Source: Arthrobacter pascens
GTDB lineage: Bacteria > Actinomycetota > Actinomycetes > Actinomycetales > Micrococcaceae
Reading direction: 5' to 3'
Length of the DNA stretch: 64,000 nt
Assembly: GCF_017052465.1 (NCBI RefSeq)
Contig: NZ_JAFHKT010000148.1
Location: 186,001 to 250,000, forward strand
Shown: positions 48,019-57,744 of the stretch, in pieces
How positions within the stretch are numbered: the stretch's first letter is position 1
Layout of the letters: every line of letters starts with the position of its first letter
Notes under the pieces: generated by a model
Seen by the model: the letters and a program-made list of their open reading frames with translations, nothing else
Database searches by the model: none
What the model was told of the DNA's origin: nothing
Made by a program: the position numbers and the translations under genes

Positions 48019-49155
48019 TCAATACGTCGTCGGCATCCCGAGGAAGGCGCCGTATCTTGCCACCGCGTCGTCCAGCCCGGCACTCTGGGTTTTGTCCTGC
48101 CATATCCGGACATCAAGTTCGCACGTCTGGCCGCGGGATCCGGGCCGGAGTATGCGGTGCCTCCACGCACCGGCCATGCGGCCGTCCAGCAGGATGACAT
48201 GCATCGGATCGCCGTTATACGGGAAGACAGGTCCCTTGCCGCCCAGGTAGCCGCGCGAGGCGGAGTACCCCATGACGTACTCGTCGTAGCACTGGATCAG
48301 ATCAATGCGCCCGGCCGGGTCCGTCTCGTCTCCGGCGGGGAAACCGGGACTGGAAGGCTGGGCGAGCTCCGGACTGAAGTAGAACGGGACGCCGTCAATC
48401 TCTGTGCTTTCGAGGGCTGCAGGGTTGTCTTCCAGGGCCAGTGCCAATCCGAGCCGGACGTCAGCCATGGTCATCCCGGACCAGTCGGCGCAGTCCTTCA
48501 CGGTGGCCGGCCCGCGGCTACGGAAGTACCGCGCGGCCAAGGCGGCCAGGGACTCGTCCTTGGGCAGGGGGGTGGTTGCGGCCGGGCCGACCCGTTCGCC
48601 GAACGCGGCATACGTCTGCCGGAGGGCCCCGGAAGCACTGCGGACAGGTGCTCCGCTGACGATCACACCATTAAGTTCCGCGTGCATGATGAAGTACGCC
48701 AGCGCCAGGCCGCTGGCGGCGAATCCCGCATGCTGCAACTCGGACGCCAGTTGCTCACGGCTCAGGTGCCGGCCGCCTGCCACCGCGGCGGCGAGCACCC
48801 CGTCGCCCCGCGCTGCTGCCGCGGCATCGATCCCCGTCCGCCGGTACGTGGCGGCGTTTGCCTGGTGCACGCGCGGTGCAGAAAGCGCGCGGAGCCAGGG
48901 TAGATCGGTCCGATGCACGAAATGCCACGTCGGCCGCAGGAGGTGCGTCCGCAGGATCCGGCCCTCCGCCACTGCTTGCCCGACGTCGTCCGCCGTCGCC
49001 CCGGCGGTCCGCTGCCCCAGGGACCAGCATGCGTATGGATACTCCTGCGCCTGGATGGCGAGCAGGTTCTTCAGGGCATCCTCCGCGGAGGCTGCCAAGG
49101 GGGCGCGCAGCTGCTGGCTTGCCAGCCGGGTCCCTACCACGGCCTCAGCGTCCAT
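48019..49155 (-). CDS. Winged-helix DNA-binding (AlkZ-like) family protein
   Basis: A 378-residue protein of the HTH_42 (DUF1006/AlkZ-like) family, some members of which are DNA glycosylases for alkylated bases or crosslinks. Visible blocks: LLAIQAQEYPYACWSL, RILRTHLLRPTWHFV, LPKDESLAALAARYFRSRGPAT and IQCYDEYVMGYSASR. Whether the glycosylase residues are kept cannot be settled by eye. The ATG at 49155 has AGGA eight bases upstream; ATG at 49191 is in frame but lacks such a site. It is divergent from the esterase gene. Confidence 0.82.
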   Translation of the reverse strand: MDAEAVVGTRLASQQLRAPLAASAEDALKNLLAIQAQEYPYACWSLGQRTAGATADDVGQAVAEGRILRTHLLRPTWHFVHRTDLPWLRALSAPRVHQANAATYRRTGIDAAAAARGDGVLAAAVAGGRHLSREQLASELQHAGFAASGLALAYFIMHAELNGVIVSGAPVRSASGALRQTYAAFGERVGPAATTPLPKDESLAALAARYFRSRGPATVKDCADWSGMTMADVRLGLALALEDNPAALESTEIDGVPFYFSPELAQPSSPGFPAGDETDPAGRIDLIQCYDEYVMGYSASRGYLGGKGPVFPYNGDPMHVILLDGRMAGAWRHRILRPGSRGQTCELDVRIWQDKTQSAGLDDAVARYGAFLGMPTTY

Positions 49156-49244
49156 GCTCACATCCTGCCTGTCCCCGCGGCGCTCCGCCACCGCCGGGAG
49201 CCGCCGAAGACAGTCAGCCGGCCGTTAACTGTAAGAATGGACCC

Positions 49245-49895
49245 ATGACTTCAGCCGACTCATTTCCTGCTCCCGTTGTCCAGTGGTCCAAGCCTGAGGA
49301 AGACCGGGCCGGCAAGCCCCTGCTCGTCCTGCTGCACGGCTACGGCGCCAACGAGCAGGACCTGCTCAGCCTGGCGGACATGCTCCCGGACGACTTCGCA
49401 GTGGCCTCAGTCCGTGCGCCCATCGCCATGGGACCTGGCTTTTCCTGGTTCCCGCTGACCGGCACCGTCGATTACTCCCTTGACGCGGTGAAGTCCGCAG
49501 CGGGATATGTCCTCGACTGGATCGATACCGTCAAAGCCAACCACCCGTCCATCACGCTCCTCGGGTTTTCCATGGGCATGGCCATGGCCACCACACTGCT
49601 GCGGAAGCGCCCGGCAGACTTTGCCGCCGTCGTCGGACTGTCGGGTTTTGTGGTCAATGCGGGATCCGACGGCGAGTTCCGCGACGCCGAACTCAACGGG
49701 ACGGTGCCGTTCTTCTGGGGCCGGGACCAGCAGGATCCGGTCATCACCCAGGACAAGATCGAATACACGATGGGCTGGGTCCGCAGCCACGTGAAGCTGA
49801 CGAAGGTTCTGTACACCGGAATGTGGCACGGGATCAACGCCCAGGAGATCGGCCACGTGTCCGAGTTCCTCACGCACGAAGTGCTGAACAAGTAG
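49245..49895 (+). CDS. Phospholipase/carboxylesterase family hydrolase
   Basis: A 216-residue alpha/beta hydrolase of the abhydrolase_2 family. Oxyanion region LLHGYGANEQDL, nucleophile Ser in GFSMGMAMA, an Asp in GRDQQDPVI and the His in WHGINAQEIGHV. It probably cleaves short-chain or phospholipid esters. AAGAAT six bases upstream of the ATG resembles a leaderless -10 (49233-49238). Confidence 0.87.
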   Translation: MTSADSFPAPVVQWSKPEEDRAGKPLLVLLHGYGANEQDLLSLADMLPDDFAVASVRAPIAMGPGFSWFPLTGTVDYSLDAVKSAAGYVLDWIDTVKANHPSITLLGFSMGMAMATTLLRKRPADFAAVVGLSGFVVNAGSDGEFRDAELNGTVPFFWGRDQQDPVITQDKIEYTMGWVRSHVKLTKVLYTGMWHGINAQEIGHVSEFLTHEVLNK

Positions 49896-49928
49896 TCCTT
49901 TGCGGCACCCCGTCCGAAGTCCCCGGGG

Positions 49929-50162
49929 TCAGGCGCCCGGCGCGCTGATCCGGACGGTGCGGTTGTTGAGCGTCACCGTGTCCCCGTGGTGGAGCTGACG
50001 GCCGCGCCTGTCATCGATTTCGCCGTTGACCTTGACCAGGCCGTTCTTGATCAGTTCGGTGGCCTCGACTCCGTCCTCGACCAGATTCGCGAGTTTCAGG
50101 AGCTGACCCAGGCGGATCATGTCGTCGCGGATGGGGATGTCTTCGATTTCCTGGTTGCTCAT
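49929..50162 (-). CDS. Small S4 RNA-binding domain protein
   Basis: A 77-residue stand-alone S4 domain (RLGQLLKLANLVEDGVEATELI, then GLVKVNGEIDDRRGRQLHHGD). It is the size and type of E. coli YbcJ. It binds RNA, probably on ribosomes or tRNA; the exact target is unknown. The start at 50162 lacks a Shine-Dalgarno and a CATCAT box lies seven bases upstream, so the mRNA may be leaderless. It is divergent from the DMT transporter gene. Confidence 0.85.
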   Translation of the reverse strand: MSNQEIEDIPIRDDMIRLGQLLKLANLVEDGVEATELIKNGLVKVNGEIDDRRGRQLHHGDTVTLNNRTVRISAPGA

Positions 50163-50195
50163 ACAAGCAATGATGCCTGACGTTAGGTAAACGCA

Positions 50196-51197
50196 ATGAC
50201 CCACGCACCGCGGCTGCCCCTTGCCGCAGGTCTTCCGATGGCCGTGGCCGCCGGACTCGCCATCCCGGCACAGGGACGGATCAACGGTGCCCTCGGCGCC
50301 CGCCTCGGAGACGGAATCGCCGCCGCCGTGGTCAGTTTCAGCACCGGCCTGGTGCTGATGATTCTCGTCTCGCTGGTCCTGCCGCGCGGCAGGGCCGGGC
50401 TTGCCCAGATCATCCCCGCCGTGCGCGAGCGGCGGTTCCCGCCCTACTACGTCCTGGCCGGCGGCATTGGGGCCTTCTTCGTGTTCGCCCAGTCGTTCAC
50501 GATCGGCCTGCTGGGCGTTGCGCTGTTCACCGTGTCCACCGTCACCGGACAAACGGTCAGCGGGCTGCTGGTGGACAGGCTGGGCATCGGCCCGGGCGGC
50601 AAGAAGGCGGTGACCGGCATCCGCGTGATCGGCTGCATCCTCACCATTGCAGCCGTGGCGTGGGCGGTATCACCGCGCTTCGGCGCAGGCTCCGGAGCGT
50701 CCGGTGCCGGGGCGTCCGGTGCCGGAGGCGACCCGGCCCAGCTCATCCTGCCGGTGATCCTGCCCGTCCTGGCAGGCTTCCTGATGAGCTTCCAGCAGGC
50801 GATGAACGGTACCGCCACCATGCACTACGGCACCCCGATCGCGGCGACCCTGGTGAATTTTGTGGCCGGCACCTGCGTGCTGTGGGTGGCCTGGCTCGTC
50901 AAGGTGGCCGTGGCCGGCGCGGGCAACCCGCTGCCGGGTGAGTGGTGGTACTACCTCGGCGGTCCGATGGGCTGCGTGTTCATCGGCCTCGGAGCCCTGC
51001 TGGTCCGCAGCCTGGGCGTGCTGGTGACCGGGCTGGGGATGATCGCGGGCCAGCTCCTCGGTTCGCTCGGCCTCGACCTGCTGGTTCCGGCGCCGGGCAC
51101 CGTGGTGGAGGTACCCACGGTTCTCGGCACCGTCCTGACCCTGGGGGCCATCGTCGTCGCCACGCTTCCCTGGCCGCGGGGAGCCTTCCGCCGGTAG
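50196..51197 (+). CDS. DMT family transporter (DUF606/YdcZ type)
   Basis: A 333-residue protein with about ten membrane helices. It is two copies of the DUF606 (YdcZ) unit, each starting with a small-residue helix (AAGLAIPAQGRINGALGARL and GFLMSFQQAMNGTATMHYG). Such tandem forms belong to the drug/metabolite transporter superfamily. The substrate is unknown. TAGGTA lies six bases upstream of the ATG. Confidence 0.85.
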   Translation: MTHAPRLPLAAGLPMAVAAGLAIPAQGRINGALGARLGDGIAAAVVSFSTGLVLMILVSLVLPRGRAGLAQIIPAVRERRFPPYYVLAGGIGAFFVFAQSFTIGLLGVALFTVSTVTGQTVSGLLVDRLGIGPGGKKAVTGIRVIGCILTIAAVAWAVSPRFGAGSGASGAGASGAGGDPAQLILPVILPVLAGFLMSFQQAMNGTATMHYGTPIAATLVNFVAGTCVLWVAWLVKVAVAGAGNPLPGEWWYYLGGPMGCVFIGLGALLVRSLGVLVTGLGMIAGQLLGSLGLDLLVPAPGTVVEVPTVLGTVLTLGAIVVATLPWPRGAFRR

Positions 51198-51332
51198 CGC
51201 CCGGTAGGCTAGGACACGCAGCTTCCTGCACCGTTTCCCCTTCGCATATCCCCGCCCGGCAACCAGCCGGGGTTCCGGGGCCACAAACCGCGGACCGCAC
51301 CCAGCGGCCCTGTAGAAAAATTGGAGTTCCCC

Positions 51333-52718
<1,386 letters not shown>

Positions 52719-52720
52719 CC

Positions 52721-53698
52721 GTGGCGATCCAATACCGCGAATGGCGCGAGGGCGACGACCTCACGCTCCTTCAGATCTGGGGCGATCCGGAGACGGTCCA
52801 GGCCGGACAGTTCCGCGGGACGCTTGCTCCGTCCAGCAACGCACCCTGGCGGCGCTGCATCGTGGCCGAAGACGTCGTTGACGGCGTCGGGATCCCGGTG
52901 GCAGCCGGTGTGGTCCACGAGGCGGCCCTGCATCCGGAACGCCTCTGGGTGTACGTCGAGGTGGCGCGCGACCACCGCCGCTCCGGCATCGGTTCCACGC
53001 TGCTCATGATGCTGCGCCGAGAAGCCGAAGGGTCGCCGTCGGGCATCACCCGGCTGCGCTGCAAGGTGGAGCCGGGCACACCCGGCGCGGCCTTCGCCGA
53101 GGCGGCAGGCCTCACCGCAATCCAGCGCTCGCAGCTCGTGGTGGTGGAACCCGGAGCCCTGAAGCTTCCGGTGTTCGGCGACGGTTCCGAGGAAGCGGCG
53201 TCGGAACGCATCGAGGACCTGGCCACCGGCTCCGTCGAGCTGTCCGATGTGGTGGGCCGGTACTACACGTCCGTCCACGGCTGGGACAGCCCGGGTGACC
53301 TGGGCATCCCCACGGTCCAGCGCCTGTTCCTGGACGAACTGAGCGGCGCCCACGGGGCGATCGTGCTGCGGGCGCCGAAAGCCAGTGCCTTCGGCGCGGG
53401 TGTCCCGGCGTCGAAGAAGGGCAAACTGCAGGCATTTGCCATCAGCTACGCCCAGCCCGGCACGGAGCACGACGAGTCCGGCCAGCCGTCGGATGTGTTC
53501 CTCGGCCATGAGCCGGAGCTCAACACCGACGAGGCGCAGGCCGCCGTCCGTGACCTGCTTGCCCTGATTGCGTACCAGTACCCGGTCCTCATGGAACTGG
53601 ACGATTCGATGACGGCGCTGCGCGCCGTCGTCGAGCCCCTCATGGAAGAAGGCAGGGCCCGCCGCCAAGGCGCCGAGACGTTCGTCGTCTCGGACTAG
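52721..53698 (+). CDS. Two-domain GNAT family acetyltransferase
   Basis: A 325-residue protein with an N-terminal GNAT domain (VYVEVARDHRRSGIGSTLLMML carries the acetyl-CoA loop R..GIG) and a second, weaker half. This is the length of tandem actinobacterial acetyltransferases. Substrate unknown. The GTG start is only two bases after the glyS stop, so it is co-transcribed with glyS. Confidence 0.83.
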   Translation: MAIQYREWREGDDLTLLQIWGDPETVQAGQFRGTLAPSSNAPWRRCIVAEDVVDGVGIPVAAGVVHEAALHPERLWVYVEVARDHRRSGIGSTLLMMLRREAEGSPSGITRLRCKVEPGTPGAAFAEAAGLTAIQRSQLVVVEPGALKLPVFGDGSEEAASERIEDLATGSVELSDVVGRYYTSVHGWDSPGDLGIPTVQRLFLDELSGAHGAIVLRAPKASAFGAGVPASKKGKLQAFAISYAQPGTEHDESGQPSDVFLGHEPELNTDEAQAAVRDLLALIAYQYPVLMELDDSMTALRAVVEPLMEEGRARRQGAETFVVSD

Positions 53699-53712
53699 CT
53701 GCGAACCGCCGG

Positions 53713-53760
53713 CCGGCAGCTAGCTGCCGGGTCGGGGACCGGACAGGTCCGGTCCCCGAC
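53713..53760. terminator. Two adjacent palindromes at a convergent gene junction
   Basis: CCGGCAGCTAGCTGCCGG (53713-53730) is a perfect 18-base palindrome that contains the stop codon of the minus-strand gene. Immediately next is a 14-bp perfect inverted repeat (53731-53744 with 53747-53760) with a two-base centre, inside that gene's last codons. Together they probably form a bidirectional terminator. Confidence 0.6.
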
Positions 53761-54562
53761 GGCGGCCCCTTGCCACATCCTCGGCGTCCAGCCTTTGGCG
53801 TTCCGCCTCGGAAATGGCGCCGCCGCCCTGATCTGCCGGCATCCACCAGCTTCCCGGTTCGGGGCGGAGCGGGAAGCTGGCCATGCAGGCATCGATTCCG
53901 GACTGCAGCGTCTGCCGGAGCGCTGCCGTTTCAGCGTCCGCATCGGCGTGTGGCGCCGGCCTGACCGGCGGGCCAATGTGAACGCGGACCGGTGCCCGCC
54001 ACGCAAGCCGCGCCGAAAAACCGTGGCCACGGGTCAGGACGCGGTGCGCGCCCCAGATCGACACGGGAACGACCGGAACCCCCGCCTCGGCCGCCATCCT
54101 CACGGCGCCGGTTTTGCACTCGCGCACCTTGAAGCTGCGGCTGACGCCGGCCTCCGGAAACACGGCAAGGTATTCCCCGGCGCGCAGTTTGGCCACGGCC
54201 GCATCATAGGCCGCAGTGCCGGACCCGTAGCCCACCACGACGTGCCCGGTGGCGCTGATGGCGGGGCCCGCGACCGGGTGGTCCGCCGCGCCCTGGTGGA
54301 TGAGGAACCGCAGCTGGGCACGGGCATGCTTCCAGACCACGAGTTCGGCCACGGCAAAGTCCAGGTAGCCGAAATGAGTGATGGCCATAACCGCCCCATG
54401 GCCGGGCTGCACGCCCCGCGACGCCCCCTGCCGCGGACCAGGGGCGGGCATGTTTTCGGCGCCGGTGACGACGACGCGGACCCGGAAGATCCACCGCAGG
54501 AACAGGCCGGTCCGGACGAACAGCCGGTAGAGGCGGTCGTTCGGCGGAGGAGCCCAGGCCAT
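53720..54562 (-). CDS. 1-acyl-glycerol-phosphate acyltransferase family protein
   Basis: A 280-residue PlsC-type acyltransferase for phospholipid synthesis. The catalytic HX4D motif is HFGYLD, and the substrate-binding FPEAGVSRS block is a variant of FPEGxRS with Ala after Glu. VPVVPVSIWG is motif IV. A hydrophobic N-terminal stretch may associate with the membrane. It ends in the palindromes at 53713-53760 and lies two bases after the DUF1295 gene, so the two are co-transcribed. Confidence 0.87.
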   Translation of the reverse strand: MAWAPPPNDRLYRLFVRTGLFLRWIFRVRVVVTGAENMPAPGPRQGASRGVQPGHGAVMAITHFGYLDFAVAELVVWKHARAQLRFLIHQGAADHPVAGPAISATGHVVVGYGSGTAAYDAAVAKLRAGEYLAVFPEAGVSRSFKVRECKTGAVRMAAEAGVPVVPVSIWGAHRVLTRGHGFSARLAWRAPVRVHIGPPVRPAPHADADAETAALRQTLQSGIDACMASFPLRPEPGSWWMPADQGGGAISEAERQRLDAEDVARGRRRGPDLSGPRPGS

Positions 54563-54564
54563 GG

Positions 54565-55395
54565 CTAGGCCCCGCTCCGCCGGTTCCGCGGCTTTCCCGC
54601 TTGCCGCGGTGCCCAGGGGATGAACCCGCTCGTGGACTCCACGTATTCACGGTAGCCGGGGCGGCCGGACATGGCCTTCTCCGTCAGCGGCTTGCCGGTC
54701 TTGCCCGCCAGCGTCCAGATCATCAGCGCCGGCGAGAGGACCGTCAGGACGCTGGGCCAGGAGTCGGCGGCCACCAGGAAAAGGCCCGCCCACACGCAGG
54801 CGTCGCCGAAGTAGTTCGGATGCCGGGTATAGCGCCACAGCCCGGTGTCCAGGACCGTTCCCTTCCGTGAGGGGTCTTGCTTGAACTCCGCAAGCTGCCA
54901 GTCGCCCACGGTTTCGAAGAGGAAGCCAACGATCCAGCACAGCGTTCCGGCGAGGGCAAGCCACCCCAGCGGTCCGGTGGCGAACATGCCCACCTGGACG
55001 GTCAGGGAAACAAAGAACATCACGACGCCCTGGGGCAGGTAGACGCGGCGGAGGGCATAGGTGTTGCGCGACGCAGGGGCATCGTCCAGCATGGCTGCGT
55101 ACCGGGGATCCTCGTGGCCGCCGGCAGCCCGCCGGCCGATGTGAAGGCCGAGCCGCAGCCCCCAGATCCCTGTGAGTGCGAGCAGCAGCAGGCGCCGGGC
55201 GTCGTCCCCGGCACCGGATGACAGCACAAATGACACCACCGCCACGGCGACGAAACCCGGACCCCACGCCACGTCCATCACCGAGTGCCGGCGCTGGGCC
55301 GCTGCCACCGCAAACGTCACGGCGAGCACGAGGAGGACGGCGCCCGCCGTCCACGGGAGGCTGGTCAGGAATCGGTCCAGGGGGAAGGCAGTCAC
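54565..55395 (-). CDS. DUF1295 (steroid 5-alpha-reductase-like) membrane protein
   Basis: A 276-residue membrane protein with about six helices. The DUF1295 signatures are visible: VMDVAWGPGFV, GLRLGLHIGRR, KGTVLDTGLWRYTRHPNYFGD (the NADPH-binding region) and GRPGYREYVESTSGFIPW. Relatives reduce C=C bonds of lipids. The substrate is unknown, though the neighbouring lipid acyltransferase fits a lipid role. The GTG at 55395 has GAGGA upstream and lies 13 bases from the hydrolase gene. Confidence 0.87.
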   Translation of the reverse strand: MTAFPLDRFLTSLPWTAGAVLLVLAVTFAVAAAQRRHSVMDVAWGPGFVAVAVVSFVLSSGAGDDARRLLLLALTGIWGLRLGLHIGRRAAGGHEDPRYAAMLDDAPASRNTYALRRVYLPQGVVMFFVSLTVQVGMFATGPLGWLALAGTLCWIVGFLFETVGDWQLAEFKQDPSRKGTVLDTGLWRYTRHPNYFGDACVWAGLFLVAADSWPSVLTVLSPALMIWTLAGKTGKPLTEKAMSGRPGYREYVESTSGFIPWAPRQAGKPRNRRSGA

Positions 55396-55408
55396 AGCAC
55401 AGCCGTCC

Positions 55409-56188
55409 TCACAGCACAACAGTCCCGGCGGACGGCGGCACCAGCCGGTCAAAGGCCCCTGCCTGCCGCGCGGCGCGGTCAGCGGGGGTGCCGTCACGTT
55501 CGCCGAAGGCCTTCATCAGGAACCCGGTGGCCAGGGTGTGCCACAGGCGCACGCGCCGGAACATGAAGTGGCCGGAACCCCTCAGCGATACGTACTGCAG
55601 CACCGCGGCGGCAGGCGCCGCGCGCCGCGCAAACCGCAGGGACGCCGTCGGGCTGGTCCAGCGGTCCTGGTCGCCGTGCACGATCAGGACCTTCCGCCCT
55701 GCCAGAGGGGCGGCCGGTGTTGCATCGTCGAGCCACGGGGCGAGTGCCACCACGGCGTCCACCTGCGGATCGTCGGCCGCGCAGATGGCAGTCAGGCCCC
55801 CCATGGAGTGGCCCAGCAGGTAAACGGGCACGCCGGGGTGCCGGTCCCGGATCTTCGCCAGGGCCCAGCGGGCATCCCTCAGGGGCGACATTTCTTCGCC
55901 GTTCCAGCCGCGGACCCGGTTCCGGAGGATCCAGACTTCCAGGCCGTGCTTCCTGCCTGCCCGGTGCAGGTGCCGCGCGAACGGCACCATCCGGGCCGGG
56001 CTGAGGTGACGGGCCTGGACGGGTTCGAACGAGTGGGAACGTCCGCCGTGGAGGACCAGGGCCACTCCGCGCGTCGCGCCGGAAGGCGCCAGGACGGTCA
56101 GCATGGCTTCCTGCGCGGCACCTGGCGCTTCAGGTTTGGCGGTCCTGCGGTGGTTCACTCCGGCTTCCTCCGACTTCCTGTCGTCCAT
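55409..56188 (-). CDS. Alpha/beta hydrolase
   Basis: A 259-residue alpha/beta hydrolase fold protein. Oxyanion region LVLHGGRSHSFE, nucleophile Ser in LLGHSMGGLTAI, a late Asp in VHGDQDRWTSP and the His in GSGHFMFRR. It probably acts on an ester or lipid. It heads a three-gene minus-strand unit with DUF1295 and the acyltransferase, suggesting a lipid or glycolipid path; this is inference. Confidence 0.85.
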   Translation of the reverse strand: MDDRKSEEAGVNHRRTAKPEAPGAAQEAMLTVLAPSGATRGVALVLHGGRSHSFEPVQARHLSPARMVPFARHLHRAGRKHGLEVWILRNRVRGWNGEEMSPLRDARWALAKIRDRHPGVPVYLLGHSMGGLTAICAADDPQVDAVVALAPWLDDATPAAPLAGRKVLIVHGDQDRWTSPTASLRFARRAAPAAAVLQYVSLRGSGHFMFRRVRLWHTLATGFLMKAFGERDGTPADRAARQAGAFDRLVPPSAGTVVL

Positions 56189-56241
56189 TTATCAACACTA
56201 TGGCGACCGCCGTAGAGTTCAAGCATGAGGTTTTGCTGCTG

Positions 56242-57687
56242 ATGGGCTCCGGTCACTCCCACGGTCACACGGGTCATTCGGAGCCGACGCCCCAGGCGAT
56301 GGCTGCCCGGCGGAAGGCCAACCGGATTCTTGCCGCCGTGCTGATTCCGTTGACCCTCCTGACGTTGGCCGCCATGGCGGCGCTCTGGCCCTCCGGCAGC
56401 AAGGAGGGCCTCACACTGGCCAACCCTTACAACGCCGCTCCGGGCGTGACGTTCGACACCGGGCGGATCCAGCGGGTGGTCACCGAGAGCTGCACGGCAG
56501 CGGCCAGCCAGGCACCTCAGCAGGGGACCCAGGGAGCCCAGCAAGAGGGGCAGTCCGACGGCGGATCCCAGTGCACCTTCGCCTTCACCGAGCCGGACAA
56601 GGGCGGCAACCCCGTCAAAGTGGTGATCAACCCGGACGTCGCCAAATCGCACGGTGTGGACGTGGGGGACAGCATCCGCTATCTCAACCTCACCAACGCG
56701 CAGGGCGCTGCGGCCGCCGGCCCGAACGGCCCGGCCGCCAACGGTGCCCCCGCGTACATCTTCGTGGACTTCGTCCGGACCATGCCCATCATCCTGCTGG
56801 CTGCCCTGTACGCCCTCGTCGTGGTGGCAGTGGCGCGCTGGCGGGGGCTGCGTGCCCTGATCGGCCTTGTCGGCGCCTACTTCGTGCTAGTGAGCTTCAT
56901 GCTGCCCGGCCTCGTGGAGGGAAAGCCGCCGCTGCTGCTGGCCCTGGTGGGCTCCACGGTGATCATGATCGGGGTGCTGTACTTCGCCCACGGCTTCTCG
57001 GCCCGGACCTCCACCGCGCTGCTCGGCACCATCTTTGGCCTGGGCATCACCGCGCTGCTGGCAGCCTGGGCCACCGACGCCGCCAACCTCGCCGGGGTGG
57101 GAAGCCACGACGCCGCCACGCTCGCCAACATCTCGGGCAACATCTCCATCTCGGGCATCATCCTGTGCGGCCTCATCATCTCGGGGCTGGGCGTGCTCAA
57201 CGACGTCACCATCACGCAGTCCTCCGCGGTGTGGGAGCTGTACGAACTGGCCCCCGCCACGAGCGCCCGCAAGCTGTTCACATCCGCGATGAGGATCGGC
57301 CGGGACCATATCGCCTCGACCGTGTACACGATTGCCTTCGCGTACGCCGGCGCCGCGTTGCCCATTCTCATCATCGTGATGCTCTACGACCGGCCGCTGG
57401 GAGAGGCGCTCACGAGCGCGGAACTGTCCGAGGAAGTCATCCGGACCCTCGTCGGCTCCATCGGCCTCGTGCTGGCGATCCCCGTCACCACGCTGATCGC
57501 GGTCCTCGTGGTCAAGGCCACCGGCATCCGCGTCGGTGGCCAGCCTGCCGTGACGCCCGACGACGTCGAGGACACCGGCGCGCTTGCGGCGGCAGCCGCC
57601 GTTGCCGGGGAACGGACGACGGCGGGCGGGGCCTCCGGGCAGCCGGCGGAGACCCGGCGGGGCAGGCGGGCCGCCCAGTCCGGCTGA
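56242..57687 (+). CDS. YibE/F family membrane protein
   Basis: A 481-residue membrane protein with about eight helices. The N-terminus is His-rich (GSGHSHGHTGHSE), an extracellular domain of ~130 residues follows the first helix, and the YibE/F helices follow (SARTSTALLGTIFGLGITAL, LNDVTITQSSAVWELYEL, GRDHIASTVYTIAFAYAGAA). The family's function is unknown. The His-rich tail might bind metal. The start is uncertain: ATG at 56242 or 56200; the upstream region overlaps the divergent hydrolase promoter. Confidence 0.87.
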   Translation: MGSGHSHGHTGHSEPTPQAMAARRKANRILAAVLIPLTLLTLAAMAALWPSGSKEGLTLANPYNAAPGVTFDTGRIQRVVTESCTAAASQAPQQGTQGAQQEGQSDGGSQCTFAFTEPDKGGNPVKVVINPDVAKSHGVDVGDSIRYLNLTNAQGAAAAGPNGPAANGAPAYIFVDFVRTMPIILLAALYALVVVAVARWRGLRALIGLVGAYFVLVSFMLPGLVEGKPPLLLALVGSTVIMIGVLYFAHGFSARTSTALLGTIFGLGITALLAAWATDAANLAGVGSHDAATLANISGNISISGIILCGLIISGLGVLNDVTITQSSAVWELYELAPATSARKLFTSAMRIGRDHIASTVYTIAFAYAGAALPILIIVMLYDRPLGEALTSAELSEEVIRTLVGSIGLVLAIPVTTLIAVLVVKATGIRVGGQPAVTPDDVEDTGALAAAAAVAGERTTAGGASGQPAETRRGRRAAQSG

Positions 57688-57729
57688 ACGCCGTCGTCAG
57701 CGGTTTATGCCCGATTTGCCCGGCTTTGA

Positions 57730-57744
57730 GACAATGGACGGGTG
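57730..57744 (+). promoter_or_regulatory. Probable leaderless -10 of dusB
   Basis: GACAAT (57730-57735), six bases, then GTG at 57742, with no Shine-Dalgarno. Weaker than the dnaG example. Confidence 0.35.

Noticed and set aside
51198-51332. T-box leader upstream of glyS
   Set aside because: No specifier loop or T-box core (TGGNACCGCG-like) is visible; only a short hairpin is seen.
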